Assembly (NCBI GenBank): GCA_964482235.1
Contig: CAYZWU010000035.1
Coordinates: 1 to 54,832 of the forward strand
Reading direction: 5' to 3'
Source: CAYZWU01 sp964482235
Lineage (GTDB): Bacteria; Planctomycetota; B15-G4; CAYZWU01
Length of the DNA: 54,832 nt
Positions 28,507 through 37,501 of this stretch are shown here, one piece after another. Position numbers and translations under genes: made by a program. Each line of letters begins with the position of its first letter. The first letter of the stretch is position 1. The notes beneath the pieces were generated by a model. It was given only the letters and a program-made list of their open reading frames with translations. It did not search any database and had not been told where the DNA came from.

Positions 28507-29514
28507 ATGATGAACAGCAGAGAACGCCTGGAAAGTATAGGGCAGGGATTCATGGAATCGCGGATCCTGATCACGGCAGTGGAACTCGATCTTTTTTCCG
28601 CCATGGGCACGAAGTCCCATTCGGCGGCCGCGATCGCGGAGAGAACCGGCACGAAGCCGGCGCCGCTGGAACGCCTGCTCAATGCCCTGGTTTCCATGAA
28701 GGTGCTCCTGAAGAACCGCGGCAGGTTCAGGAACACGGCCGCATCGCTCCGGCATCTGATGACCGATTCCCCGGAGCCCCTCCTCAACATCATGCGCCAT
28801 CGCGGCGGGATGTGGAAGAGCTGGAGCCGTCTCACCGATATCGTTCGCACCGGCAGGGTGCCGCGCAGGAAAAGAACGGAACAGGACACGAAGAACTTCA
28901 TCCTGGGCATGGCCGACGTGGCCCGTGTCTCGGCCGAGGAGGCGGGAAACCTGCTTTTCTGGGAGCTGTCGAAGGCGAAGCGTCTTCTCGACCTCGGCGG
29001 CGGCCCCGCTTTCTATGCCTGCCACTTCGCCCGCCACCATCCCGACCTCAAGGTGACGGTCTTCGATCTCCCCGACGTGGTCGGCCTGGCTCGCGGCGTT
29101 CTGAAGGAGCAGGAAATGACCGGAAGGGTGCGGCTCAAGCCGGGCGATGTGCTGGGCCCCGATCCGGTGGGGCGCGGCTTCGACATCGCCTTTCTTTCGA
29201 ACTTCGTGCACTGCTTCAAGCCCGACGAAGCCCGCCTGATCATCGAGAAGGCGGCGCGGGCCGTGCGGACGGGGGGCAAGGTGATCATCAAGGAGTTTTG
29301 CCTGGAAAAGGACGGCACGGCTCCGCTCTTCACCACGCTCTTCTCCATCAACATGCTGGCTGCCGATGCGGGGGACAGCTATCCCGTGGACCTGCTCAAG
29401 GAGTGGATGGCCGATGCAGGGGTTCGATTCATCCGGCACGCCTCCCTGGCCACGGCGTCGAACGTGATCGTTGGAGAGAAGGTGAAGAAGGGGGCCCTCA
29501 AAACCGGAAGCTGA
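28507..29514 (+). CDS. SAM-dependent O-methyltransferase (AcOMT/plant-type)
   Basis: The 335-residue protein (from ATG 28507) has an N-terminal winged-helix dimerisation domain (ESRILITAVELDLFSAMG, with TGTKPAPLERLLNALVS) and a C-terminal Rossmann methyltransferase with the SAM motif LLDLGGGPAFYACHFAR, then VFDLPDVVGLA and GDVLGPDPV. This is the acetylserotonin/hydroxyneurosporene O-methyltransferase type, which methylates hydroxyl groups of aromatic or polyketide-like metabolites. The frame is open back to 28408, but homology starts at MNSRERL; ATG 28510 is equally possible. Its end overlaps the convergent gene by 17 bp. The substrate is unknown. Confidence 0.82.
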   Translation: MMNSRERLESIGQGFMESRILITAVELDLFSAMGTKSHSAAAIAERTGTKPAPLERLLNALVSMKVLLKNRGRFRNTAASLRHLMTDSPEPLLNIMRHRGGMWKSWSRLTDIVRTGRVPRRKRTEQDTKNFILGMADVARVSAEEAGNLLFWELSKAKRLLDLGGGPAFYACHFARHHPDLKVTVFDLPDVVGLARGVLKEQEMTGRVRLKPGDVLGPDPVGRGFDIAFLSNFVHCFKPDEARLIIEKAARAVRTGGKVIIKEFCLEKDGTAPLFTTLFSINMLAADAGDSYPVDLLKEWMADAGVRFIRHASLATASNVIVGEKVKKGALKTGS

Positions 29515-30418
29515 CAGCTGCCGGGGTGTCGACGAGCTGGGGCGCTCGAGTGCGGACCTGGACCGGCGCTTCGCCGGAATAGCGGTGGAACCTGAGAGGG
29601 ATCGAGTCCAGGATCACGCCCTCTTCATCGAGGATCTGCATGAAGATGGCTCCGTTCCTGAGTGCATCCGTGGCAGGCGATTCGTCGTGCTCCCTGATCC
29701 ACACATCCAGCGAGACCTTCGGCGTGAGGATGAGGATCATCCCCGATCTTCCCAGCTCCTCGGAATTGATCTCGATCAGCGGCTCGAGCTCTCCCATGTC
29801 GGCCTGGGGCAGGGCTTTTCTCAGCGCGCGGTAGCGGGCGTCGGGGCCGAACCAGATCCAGAAGAGCGAGAATAGAACCACGGCAGCGACGGCAAGGGAG
29901 AAGGTGACCCACTTCGGGACGAACTGCCTCGCCGGGGGGATGTACTCATCGTAGTCCTGCTCTTCCACCATCCTGTCGTATTCGGAGTCGGACCGGGTCC
30001 TTTTTTCCGAAACCATGGTGCCCGACGGCAGGGCGACGAAGGCCGCGCCGGTCACCTCGTCTCCATGCCGCCAAAGACAGCGGAACGTGCTGCTCAGCGA
30101 GCTCTTTTGCGATTCGGGCAGGGAATCGCAGATCTCCTGAAGGTCGCGGGTGAACACGCTCTCGGGCGATTCGGAGAAACCGGAGAGGGAGATCAGGTTC
30201 TCGGAGAGCATGATGATGAAGCGTCCCTGGGAGAGGACGATGTCGTAGCGGAAGGGGCGCCGCGCCGACGCTTCCTTCACGGCGTGCTTCAGGTCGTCCA
30301 GGCTGCTCTCCTCCCAGATCGCGGAGCCTTCCAGCGATCCGGCCACCCTGACGAGAGGCTGTTCCTGCTTGTCCTTCCTCCTCGAGAACCGGAAGGGAAC
30401 TCTGATATTCAAATTCAT
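29498..30418 (-). CDS. Unknown single-span membrane protein
   Basis: This 306-residue protein is not recognised. It has a soluble N-terminal part of about 165 residues rich in charged and Ser residues, one clear membrane span near residues 170-192 (WVTFSLAVAAVVLFSLFWIWF), and a C-terminal beta-rich part of about 110 residues. With no signal peptide, the C-terminal part would probably be periplasmic. It follows the GYF_2-domain gene by 7 bp on the same strand and has no clear Shine-Dalgarno, which suggests translational coupling. The two may act together at the membrane. Confidence 0.6.
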   Translation of the reverse strand: MNLNIRVPFRFSRRKDKQEQPLVRVAGSLEGSAIWEESSLDDLKHAVKEASARRPFRYDIVLSQGRFIIMLSENLISLSGFSESPESVFTRDLQEICDSLPESQKSSLSSTFRCLWRHGDEVTGAAFVALPSGTMVSEKRTRSDSEYDRMVEEQDYDEYIPPARQFVPKWVTFSLAVAAVVLFSLFWIWFGPDARYRALRKALPQADMGELEPLIEINSEELGRSGMILILTPKVSLDVWIREHDESPATDALRNGAIFMQILDEEGVILDSIPLRFHRYSGEAPVQVRTRAPQLVDTPAAVSFRF

Positions 30419-30425
30419 TGGCTGA

Positions 30426-30965
30426 TCAACAATACTGCTGGAAGTTCCCGACCTTCTTGGCCCTCAGCCAGTCATCCATTCCGTGGCTCCAGACATAGGT
30501 CTCGCCCGAGATCTCGCCATGGCGCAGCATCTGCAGCACAGCCGGCTCGGCGAGAGGCCCCTTCTCCTCGCCGTTGATCACCAGGAACCACGATCCATCG
30601 CCAACGATCGGGAATGTGTCGATCTCTCCCGGAATGGCCGGCATCTCGGCGGGTTTGTTCTTCACCGGCGGGAGACCGAGGACCTCGTCATGCTGGTCCA
30701 GGCGGTCGAGCACGTGCCTGCGGAACTGCCTGTTCACCGACCTCTCCTGATGGATGGTTTCCTTCTGCCGCCTGAGCGCAGCTGACTGCCAGGCACGGCG
30801 CGCCTTCTCCTCGTTCAGGTTCGGCAGCACGATGATCAGGATCAGCGCGATGATCTGGAAGAAGAAGGCGAAGATGAACCAGCCGGCGGGATTGCGGCCC
30901 TTCTTGCTGGCCACGTAGGCGACGGCAAAGGAGAAGATCAGGTTGATCAGGAAGAATCCCATCAT
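30426..30965 (-). CDS. Membrane protein with C-terminal GYF_2 (DUF4339) domain
   Basis: This 179-residue protein has two N-terminal membrane spans (residues 3-22 and about 25-48) and, after a charged linker, a GYF_2 domain: WFLVINGEEKGPLAEPAVLQM, then GEISGETYVWSHGMDDW. This 'W-x-x-x-x-x-G-x-x-x-G-P' fold is thought to bind peptides and is often attached to membrane segments. Paired start codons at 30965 and 30962 follow GGTGGAATA. It is probably a two-gene unit with the downstream unknown gene. There is no evidence for a specific partner. Confidence 0.72.
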   Translation of the reverse strand: MMGFFLINLIFSFAVAYVASKKGRNPAGWFIFAFFFQIIALILIIVLPNLNEEKARRAWQSAALRRQKETIHQERSVNRQFRRHVLDRLDQHDEVLGLPPVKNKPAEMPAIPGEIDTFPIVGDGSWFLVINGEEKGPLAEPAVLQMLRHGEISGETYVWSHGMDDWLRAKKVGNFQQYC

Positions 30966-31098
30966 TATTCCACCAGAATATGTAGGTCTAGAACTCAGCT
31001 TGACCGGAAGACTCGAAAATCAATAGGTCAATGGACGACATTCTATGGTTTTTTTGTCACGAAAAGTATTTTTCCCCTCTTTTTTGAGCTTTTCAGCC

Positions 31099-32385
31099 TC
31101 ATTCGCCTCGAGACGGCAGGTTTCCCATCGCGTCGAAAACCAGTTTCGCCTTCCCGGTGATCTGGCGGAACCTCTTTCCGGCACCCGGCCCGTCAATAAG
31201 GGGGGCGCTTGCCGTCATGCGACTCAGCGAGGCCGTGCTCTCGATGCGAACGAGTCGGACGTCGGCCGCGCTGCGCCGCCCCGTTGTGGGGAGGAGGGCT
31301 GCGATGGCCTCGCGGTCCGACTCGAAGACAGCCGGGATGCGGGCACCCTCCGGCCGGAGAGCGGTGAAGCAGTTGAGGGTGGTGGCGGCGCGATCGATCG
31401 CTGCGGCGCAAGCCGAGGTGATGGCGTCGGCGAAGCCGATCCCGGTGGCATTGCCGGAAGAAGCCTTCGTGAGGCCGCGCACGAAGATCCGCGTCACGCG
31501 CGGATGGGGCGTGCCCTCTTTTCTCCCGATCACGTTCGTGTCCATGCCGGTGCCGCTCACGTCCTTTCCGATCCGGTCCACCACGAGGATGTCGATCTCG
31601 TCGAAGGGGATCCACGGCTGCCACTTCTCGGCCAGCTCCAGCGAATCCCTGTCCGCATCGATGAACCTGCGCGGCAGGGCGGCGCGGACCGACCCGAGAC
31701 GCCCCATTCCGTTCTCCACCAGGGCGACACCGAGAGTGAGGGGCGCCTTCTCCAGCACGACGGGCAGCGCCTCGGCGACGAGGTCGTCGAAGGACCGGCG
31801 GACAGCCGCCCTGTGGCACTCCTGGGCTCCTTCGGCATTGCCGAGCCCCACGAGGCATATCTTGCAGAGCCCGCTCTGGATCGCGCCGCTGAAGCGGGTG
31901 TGCGGCTTGACGCGGTTCATGGCGATGATGTGGTCCGCCTTCGATGCCAACCTGTCGAACCGGACGGGGATCCCGCTGGCCGTCTCCCCGAGAACGGTCG
32001 TCTCCATGCTGCTGCGGACCGGTGCGTCGATCGAACGAGGGGTGATCCCGAGATTCGCGAGGAGCGCGGCCTGTCCCTCGGCCGTCCCGCCGCCGTGGCT
32101 GCCCATGGAGGGGACCACGAAGGGCTCGGCTCCGCTGCCGCGGACAAAGGAGACGATCGACTTGACGATTTCGACCAGTCCATGGATGCCGCGGCTCCCG
32201 ACCGTGATGGCCACGGTCTCACCGGCGGAGATCGGCCTGGTTCCCTCGACTTCGGCCAGGCAGGTCCGGACGGCATTCTCCGGATCGGCGATTTCCCGCC
32301 CTGCCGGCGGATTCTCGATCTCGGCGATTTCGATCTGCTCGATTCCGTCCATCGCCTCGATGATGAACGATGAAAGATCATTCAC
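31099..32385 (-). CDS. DUF2088 / LarA-like N-terminal domain protein
   Basis: This 428-residue protein matches the DUF2088 family, related to the nickel-pincer lactate racemase LarA. Typical stretches are VPSMGSHGGGTAEGQ, MNRVKPHTRFSGAIQSGLCK and GHDVSGTGMDTNVIG-like GKDVSGTGMDTNVIG. Many DUF2088 proteins are uncharacterised and may be racemases or epimerases of hydroxy acids or sugars using the LarA cofactor. No larB, larC or larE maturation genes are in the window, so use of the pincer cofactor is unproved. The GTG start at 32385 is the longest choice with a weak GAGAAAAG upstream. The divergent neighbour is an AEC permease, which could carry an organic acid substrate. Confidence 0.75.
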   Translation of the reverse strand: MNDLSSFIIEAMDGIEQIEIAEIENPPAGREIADPENAVRTCLAEVEGTRPISAGETVAITVGSRGIHGLVEIVKSIVSFVRGSGAEPFVVPSMGSHGGGTAEGQAALLANLGITPRSIDAPVRSSMETTVLGETASGIPVRFDRLASKADHIIAMNRVKPHTRFSGAIQSGLCKICLVGLGNAEGAQECHRAAVRRSFDDLVAEALPVVLEKAPLTLGVALVENGMGRLGSVRAALPRRFIDADRDSLELAEKWQPWIPFDEIDILVVDRIGKDVSGTGMDTNVIGRKEGTPHPRVTRIFVRGLTKASSGNATGIGFADAITSACAAAIDRAATTLNCFTALRPEGARIPAVFESDREAIAALLPTTGRRSAADVRLVRIESTASLSRMTASAPLIDGPGAGKRFRQITGKAKLVFDAMGNLPSRGE

Positions 32386-32477
32386 AAGTCTTTTCTCGAT
32401 ACGCCTTGATCTTGATATTCTGAGAGAAGGCGGTAGAGTGCCCTTTTCAGCCCTTTTTCTGCCCTGCGAGGCTGTGC

Positions 32478-33395
32478 ATGGAAGAGATATTCATCACCTT
32501 CGGTCTGATCGCCGCTGTCGGCATCGTGGCGCGCCCCCTTGTCTCGGGGGCGATGAATCCCGATCTCCTGAGGCAGGGGCTCAACACGGCGGTGCTTTAC
32601 ATTCTCCTTCCTGCGCAGATCTTCGAGAAGGTCTTCGGGGCAGAGATCGCGAGCGATTCGTACCAGGTTCCCGCAGCCATGGCGGGCGGCATCGTCTGCT
32701 CTCTTCTTCTCGGCGCCTTCCTTCTCGGATTCTTGAAGATCGAAGGGCCGGTGAAGGGAGGGCTCGTTCTGGCCTGCGCCTTCGGCAGCGCGGGCTGCCT
32801 CGGGCTGCCCGTCGTCCAGGAGATGTTCGGTTCGCAAGGTGTTCCGGTCGTCTTCTTCGCCGATGCCGCCGTCACGACTTTGAACCTGGTCCTCGGCGTC
32901 GTGCTGGTCTCGATCTTCGTCTCGGGCAGGGGAACGTCGCGCTCCATCGTGAGAAGCATCGGGTCCGTTCTGGCACTGCCTCCGATCTGGGCTCTTGCCG
33001 GAGCCCTGGCCTTGAACCTCCAAGCCATCGCCCTGCCCTCGTGGGTGCTGAGCACCGCGGAGACGCTCGGCAGCGGAGTGACGGTCCTGCTGCTGCTCAG
33101 CCTGGGGATGAGCCTCCGCCTGCCCAGGCCGAAGTCGCTCGTACCGGTCATTCCCGTTCTCCTCATCAAGCTGATTCTTTCTCCTCTGGCGGTCTATCTC
33201 GTGGCGCGCGGTTTCGGTATGAGCGGCGCGCCGCTCGAGGCCACGGTCGTCGAGGGCGCCATGCCGACCCAGCTCCTCTGTCTCGTGATTGCCGATCGTT
33301 TCGGTCTCGATCTGTCGGATCTGGCGCTCGTCATCGTCATCGACACGGCCCTGGCGTACCTGACCATTCCTCTCATCCATGGCTTGCTGTTCTGA
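32478..33395 (+). CDS. AEC-family (auxin efflux carrier-like) permease
   Basis: This 305-residue polytopic protein has about ten membrane spans in two halves, typical of AEC transporters, with the conserved stretch AFGSAGCLGLPVVQEMFG early in the sequence (the 'N/S-x-G-x-x-G-x-P' motif). Bacterial members move malate, malonate and similar carboxylates or act as sodium-linked carriers. It is divergent from the DUF2088 gene (92 bp apart); a functional link with an organic-acid enzyme is plausible but inferred. The start is ATG with CGAGG upstream. Confidence 0.82.
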   Translation: MEEIFITFGLIAAVGIVARPLVSGAMNPDLLRQGLNTAVLYILLPAQIFEKVFGAEIASDSYQVPAAMAGGIVCSLLLGAFLLGFLKIEGPVKGGLVLACAFGSAGCLGLPVVQEMFGSQGVPVVFFADAAVTTLNLVLGVVLVSIFVSGRGTSRSIVRSIGSVLALPPIWALAGALALNLQAIALPSWVLSTAETLGSGVTVLLLLSLGMSLRLPRPKSLVPVIPVLLIKLILSPLAVYLVARGFGMSGAPLEATVVEGAMPTQLLCLVIADRFGLDLSDLALVIVIDTALAYLTIPLIHGLLF

Positions 33396-33405
33396 GGCGT
33401 CGGCA

Positions 33406-35031
33406 ATGAGCGGCGGAAACATCGAAAGGAACGGACCCTTGACGATGTCACGATCGAAGATTCCCGTGCCCCTCCGGTTGTTGATCCTGGCTTCGGGCTG
33501 CCATCTCATCGCGGCGCACTGCTTTGACTTCTGGTACGCCGAGGTGCGGTGGCTGACCGGCGATGGGGGAGGCGGGAGCGCGTCGCCCCTCTACTCGCTC
33601 CTGGTTCGAGGGCTGGCTCTCCTGTCGGAGAACGAGATCTTGCTCAGGCTTCCTTCCCTCGCGGCCTGCCTGGGCGCCGTTTACCTGATCTGGCGCCTTT
33701 CGGTGAAATGCCTGGGCGGTGATGGAGCCGTGGAGGCCGGTATCCTGGCCGCCGGGTCCCCCCTTCTCCTCAGCGCCGGATGGGAGGTGCATCCCTGCGC
33801 CTTCGATCTGCTGGCTGCCGCCTTGTGGCTGAACGCCTTCATGATCCTCTTCGAGGGCCCGCGGCTGAGACAGTGGATCCTATTCGCCGCGGCATCGATG
33901 CTGGCCCTGTCGCTCAATATCTGGATGGCGATTCTTGTTCTTCCCCAGCCGGTGCTGCTGACTCTCGATTTAAGAAGAAACCGGGTCCTGATGGTGCGAT
34001 GGCTCTGCGCGCTTCTTCCGGCTGCAGGCCTTGCCGCCGCGCTGCTGGTCTGCTCCGGCGGGACGGAAAACCCTGAGAGCACCTCGACCTTGGGGGACGG
34101 GACGTTCGGCGGCTACGAAGCCGGCTACCTCATGACCGATATCTCTCTCGGGCGCCTTCACTCCTGGCAACCCCTGACTCCGGCCGTCACCATGGCGCCG
34201 TCGGGTTTCGAAGCGCCGTCCGTACAGGGCAGGACGATCGGATCGCCCGACGAGGAGAGGCTTCCCTGGTTCCTCCAGGGGATGCAGATGCTCTTTCTCG
34301 GCCTCTTTTCGATCACCATGGTGCTGGCCATCTTCTCCGTGTGGAGCATCAAGGCCTACTCCCTGATAAGGAATGTGGAGATCAAGGGGCGAAAGAGGCC
34401 GGGCGAGAGGAAGCTGAATTCCGTTCTCGAGAAGGCGATCTCCTTCCGCAAGCGGGGGGTGCTTTTTCTCCTGCTCTGCGTGATCCTGCCGCCCCTGGCC
34501 TGCCTCGTTTTCCCCCTGGGTCTGGCCGGATTCTTTCCCGAACAGAGGCTTCTCTTCATCGCGGTTCCCTGGCTCGTGCTGGTGGGGCGGGGGATGGCCA
34601 GCCTCGAGTGGAAAGTGGCGCGCTACAGCCTGCTCCTGCCCATGATCGCGATCTGTCTCTTCTATCTCCTCTGTTCCTCGAGCCTGCAGGAGGCGCTGCA
34701 CGGCTGTGAGAAGGCGGCCCGTTCGGTCGATCGAGAGCGGCGGGAAGGAGATCTGTTCGCCGCCGATCCCCTGCTTGCACCGGTCCTGGACTTCTACACC
34801 TCCTTCGATACCAGGGAGCCGTCAACGGGGAACGAGAAGAGGCGCCGGCTCTGGGAGGTCCGTTATTCGCCTCCCGAAGACAGCCCGGACGCACGAGTGA
34901 CCGGCTACCTGGCCAGCCTGGGTCTCGGTTCGGAAGAGGAGAAAGTCCATCCGTTCCTGTCCGCTCTCGATGACTGCACCGGAGACGTATCTCTGGTCGG
35001 GAAATACGAGATAACGCTCTGGGATCCTTGA
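33406..35031 (+). CDS. PMT/ArnT-like membrane glycosyltransferase
   Basis: This 541-residue protein has about ten membrane spans and the pattern of GT39/GT83-type enzymes that use polyprenyl-phosphate sugars: an early periplasmic loop with charged/aromatic residues (FDFWYAEVRWL), SPLYSLLVRGLALLSENEILLRLPSL and a soluble C-terminal part. It would add a sugar to a protein or lipid on the outer face of the membrane. The catalytic acidic pair usual at the first loop is not clearly canonical, so the assignment is to the superfamily. The ATG at 33406 follows GAGGCG, 11 bp after the permease stop; ATG 33445 is an alternative. Confidence 0.6.
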   Translation: MSGGNIERNGPLTMSRSKIPVPLRLLILASGCHLIAAHCFDFWYAEVRWLTGDGGGGSASPLYSLLVRGLALLSENEILLRLPSLAACLGAVYLIWRLSVKCLGGDGAVEAGILAAGSPLLLSAGWEVHPCAFDLLAAALWLNAFMILFEGPRLRQWILFAAASMLALSLNIWMAILVLPQPVLLTLDLRRNRVLMVRWLCALLPAAGLAAALLVCSGGTENPESTSTLGDGTFGGYEAGYLMTDISLGRLHSWQPLTPAVTMAPSGFEAPSVQGRTIGSPDEERLPWFLQGMQMLFLGLFSITMVLAIFSVWSIKAYSLIRNVEIKGRKRPGERKLNSVLEKAISFRKRGVLFLLLCVILPPLACLVFPLGLAGFFPEQRLLFIAVPWLVLVGRGMASLEWKVARYSLLLPMIAICLFYLLCSSSLQEALHGCEKAARSVDRERREGDLFAADPLLAPVLDFYTSFDTREPSTGNEKRRRLWEVRYSPPEDSPDARVTGYLASLGLGSEEEKVHPFLSALDDCTGDVSLVGKYEITLWDP

Positions 35032-35655
35032 TCGGAAAGAAAATCGTTTTCCAGGCTGCCCTGTGCGGCATCGCAGTGCATCCGCGATTGGTGACCATCG
35101 ATCGTGAAGGGATCTAAGGGGAAAAGCTCGACGATCTTCCTGACGACAGTTCGATGAATGGATCACATTCGGTTTGATAAAACGATAGCGATGGGATGAA
35201 TTGCCGCGTTCAATTACGCGCCCTGTTCTTATAAGGGAAACCTCTTAATTTGTTTAATTTTGTATTTTTAACTCAATTCGATGTGTTTGGCACCGATTAA
35301 AAAAATAGACAAAGCGTACTTTTTTGGCTTTGACATCACAGTTGCAATCATGTAGAAATGAAGCCGTCAAAAACGTGCTTCTTTGGCGGTACGGGTATCA
35401 ACGCAAAGTTCAACGGTTTTATCAGATCACCAGCGATTGTTTGGCGTCTGAAGTTGTTTGCACTTTGACAGTCAGTTGAAGATGGCAGCCACCGGATCCC
35501 CTTTTCTTAGAGTCCTTCTAAAAAAGATCCTTATTTAGGCTTTAATAGGTGTTTTCCTCTATCCACCTTTCCATTCTATCCGGTGGTTGCCTCTTTTTTT
35601 GGAATTGATTATTCGTATCAATTCAACTGACTCGAAGCACTTATTGGGCGGCCTG
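35032..35655. other. AT-rich geneless spacer of about 620 bp
   Basis: From about 35160 the base composition becomes AT-rich, unlike the surrounding genes, and no reading frame of note occurs on either strand. One good promoter (listed separately) points rightwards into the spacer and toward the antisense side of the Nudix gene. No hairpin with a T-tract was recognised, and no RNA family was identified. Confidence 0.6.
35330..35358 (+). promoter_or_regulatory. Candidate orphan promoter in the AT-rich spacer
   Basis: TTGACA (35330-35335), 17 bp, TAGAAA (35353-35358). The next 300 bp contain no gene on this strand, so if active it would make a noncoding transcript or an antisense RNA to the Nudix gene. 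Confidence 0.35.
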
Positions 35656-36261
35656 CTAGATAATCGATTCCATGCTGTCAACGATCAGGGAAGACCATGA
35701 TTCCATGCTGCATGAAGGATCGAGAGACATCTGCTTCACCTCTTCGATAGGGACGAACTTCCCTTCCATCATTTCCGTTTCCCGGACTGTGACCAGGCCT
35801 TTAGCCAATCGCACATGATGCACCACACCGAAATGAACTGATCCCACGGCATTCGATTCATCATTGATGATGCCGACAGGAACGGGATTATAGGATTCTT
35901 CGATCGACAGCTCCTCGGTAATTTCACGTACACATGCCGTCTCGAGGATCGAATCGCTCTTGTCCACGGGATTGACATGCCCTCCCACGCCGATCGATAG
36001 CTTGTTGTGAAGCCGGCTTTCGCCCTGGGCGGCAAAACGCCTCAGCAGGAAGATGTCATCACCCCTGCTGAAAAGGGTGTACGGAATGATCTGCTTGAAG
36101 CTCGAATCGTTTTCCAGGTAGCTTCTCTCCCCGAAGAAACCACGCCTTTCGATTTTATCGAGGTATCGCGTTCGAAGGGATGTTTCGTCGAGAGGGATGA
36201 AGCCATGGGGAAACTCGAGATCGAAAAGATCGTATCGCTTGATAACGTAGATGAATTCCAT
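35656..36261 (-). CDS. Nudix hydrolase
   Basis: This 201-residue protein carries a Nudix box, GGHVNPVDKSDSILETACVREITEELSI by position (about residues 101-128), with the key residues Gly-Gly, Glu of SILETA, and R-E-x-x-E-E. It belongs to the group opening with EFIYVIKRYDLFDLEFPHGF. Nudix enzymes hydrolyse nucleoside diphosphates linked to another group; the substrate is not predictable. The ATG at 36261 is chosen because GAGGAG lies nine bases upstream; the frame extends to 36297. It is transcribed away from rnpB. Codon use looks more AT-rich than neighbours, and it sits beside the AT-rich spacer, so transfer is possible. Confidence 0.82.
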   Translation of the reverse strand: MEFIYVIKRYDLFDLEFPHGFIPLDETSLRTRYLDKIERRGFFGERSYLENDSSFKQIIPYTLFSRGDDIFLLRRFAAQGESRLHNKLSIGVGGHVNPVDKSDSILETACVREITEELSIEESYNPVPVGIINDESNAVGSVHFGVVHHVRLAKGLVTVRETEMMEGKFVPIEEVKQMSLDPSCSMESWSSLIVDSMESII

Positions 36262-36412
36262 CGCGGCGGACTCCTCGTGCATTGAATGTCGGATCACGGT
36301 GTGATCGGCACCGTCCTGCCGGACAGGTGCGACGCAGAGGATTGTATGGAATGGCCGGGCGGCTTGAAACCTCTACTTCCAAAAAAGGTTGAGGGGCTCC
36401 GGCACCGGTTCA

Positions 36413-36442
36413 TTGACAAGAACAGATCAAAGGCATTAGGAT
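36413..36442 (+). promoter_or_regulatory. rnpB promoter
   Basis: TTGACA (36413-36418), 18 bp, TAGGAT (36437-36442). The expected start, 7-8 nt downstream, falls at 36450, where the first strand of the rnpB P1 helix begins. The agreement between promoter spacing and RNA end supports both calls. Confidence 0.7.
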
Positions 36443-36449
36443 ATCAGCG

Positions 36450-36832
36450 CTTTCAGGGAGTCCGGGCGGTCGCTGCCGTCTCGGGGCGCGAGTCCCGGGC
36501 AGCGGAGGAAAGTCCGTGCTCCGTAGGGCAGGGTGGTGGGTAACGCCCACCGTTCGCAAGAATAGGGAAAGTGCAACAGAAAGGATACCGCCCGTTTCGG
36601 CGGGTAAGGGTGAAAAGGTGCGGTAAGAGCGCACCAGCAGGCAGGGTGACCCGCCTGGCTTTGTAAACCCCACCCGGAGAGAGACCAAATAGAGGGGGAT
36701 GACACGGCCCGTGTCGCCAGGACCCCCGGGTAGGTCGTTCGAGGTTCGCCGCAAGGCGGATCCCAGATTAATGACCGCCGCCCTCTTCTTCCGAAGAGGG
36801 AACAGAACGCGGCTTACGCGATTCCCTGAAAG
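36450..36832 (+). ncRNA. rnpB: RNase P RNA, bacterial type A
   Basis: This is the catalytic RNA of RNase P, which cuts the 5' leader from precursor tRNAs. The ends pair as a long P1 helix: CTTTCAGGGAGTC at 36450-36462 with GATTCCCTGAAAG at 36820-36832. Universal core blocks are present in order: GAGGAAAGTCCG after P2/P3, ACAGAAAGGATACCGCC, a GCGCACCAGCAGGC stretch, AGATTAATGACCGCC and ACAGAACGCGGCTTAC. The length of 383 nt is normal. The closing P1 strand is followed directly by CCCTTTTTATTT, so P1 plus the T-run may also serve as the terminator. Confidence 0.96.
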
Positions 36833-36883
36833 CCCTTTTTATTTCGGACCGAGATCATCCGGTCCCTGGATGATGGAGAGCTG

Positions 36884-37501
36884 GTGGCAGCCGAGAAAAA
36901 ACCTGACGATTCCGGGAAGATCCGCAAAGACTCCGGCACAACGCCTGGCGGAGAGACCTCCGGTCCAGCGGCTCCGAAGGAGCGGCAAGAAAGCGACAAG
37001 CCCGGTACGCCTTCCAGTGCGGACGGCGGATCGGCAAACGCAGACATCCAGAAGACATTGATCGAGGTGAAGGACCTGCTCAACGTGCAGCAGACGGCGG
37101 CGGCCCTGGACCTCAGCCATCTCTTGAGTTCGAGGCGCCGTCTGATGATCAGCAATTTCGCCCTGGGCCTGTCGCGGGGAATCGGATTCTTCATCGGCCT
37201 CTCCCTTTTTGGCGCCTTGCTGCTCGGCACCATCGCATTCGCCTTCAGCTGGCTCGACGAAACGCTCGGCCTGCGGATTGGCGAGCAGATCGACAAGCTC
37301 GTCAACATAGGGGAGAAGTTCGGCGTGGATCAGGAGAAGATCCATGCCGACGATGAGGAAAGGGTTCGAAAGATGGTTCGCGACTATCTCGTGGAGGAGG
37401 GATTGATCGAGGAAGAGGAAGCTCCGGAGAACGAAGGCACGGGGCAGGAGCCGGAAGAAGAGAAGCCGGGCCTCCCCGAAGAAGATGGTGGGGATGGATG
37501 A
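36884..37501 (+). CDS. DUF5665-like membrane protein
   Basis: This 205-residue protein has a disordered, charged N-terminus (about 1-55), an amphipathic helix (TLIEVKDLLNVQQTAAALDLSHLL), one or two membrane spans around residues 93-125 (NFALGLSRGIGFFIGLSLFGALLLG) and a strongly acidic tail. The central segment fits DUF5665-type proteins, whose function is unknown. The start is GTG with GGAGAG upstream. It follows rnpB by about 50 bp, and its stop overlaps the next start (ATGA), so the two small membrane-protein genes are coupled. Confidence 0.65.
   Translation: MAAEKKPDDSGKIRKDSGTTPGGETSGPAAPKERQESDKPGTPSSADGGSANADIQKTLIEVKDLLNVQQTAAALDLSHLLSSRRRLMISNFALGLSRGIGFFIGLSLFGALLLGTIAFAFSWLDETLGLRIGEQIDKLVNIGEKFGVDQEKIHADDEERVRKMVRDYLVEEGLIEEEEAPENEGTGQEPEEEKPGLPEEDGGDG

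Noticed and set aside
31157..33409. A 750-codon plus-strand frame
   Set aside because: It runs antisense across the DUF2088 gene and then out of frame through the AEC permease; composition is that of a shadow frame.
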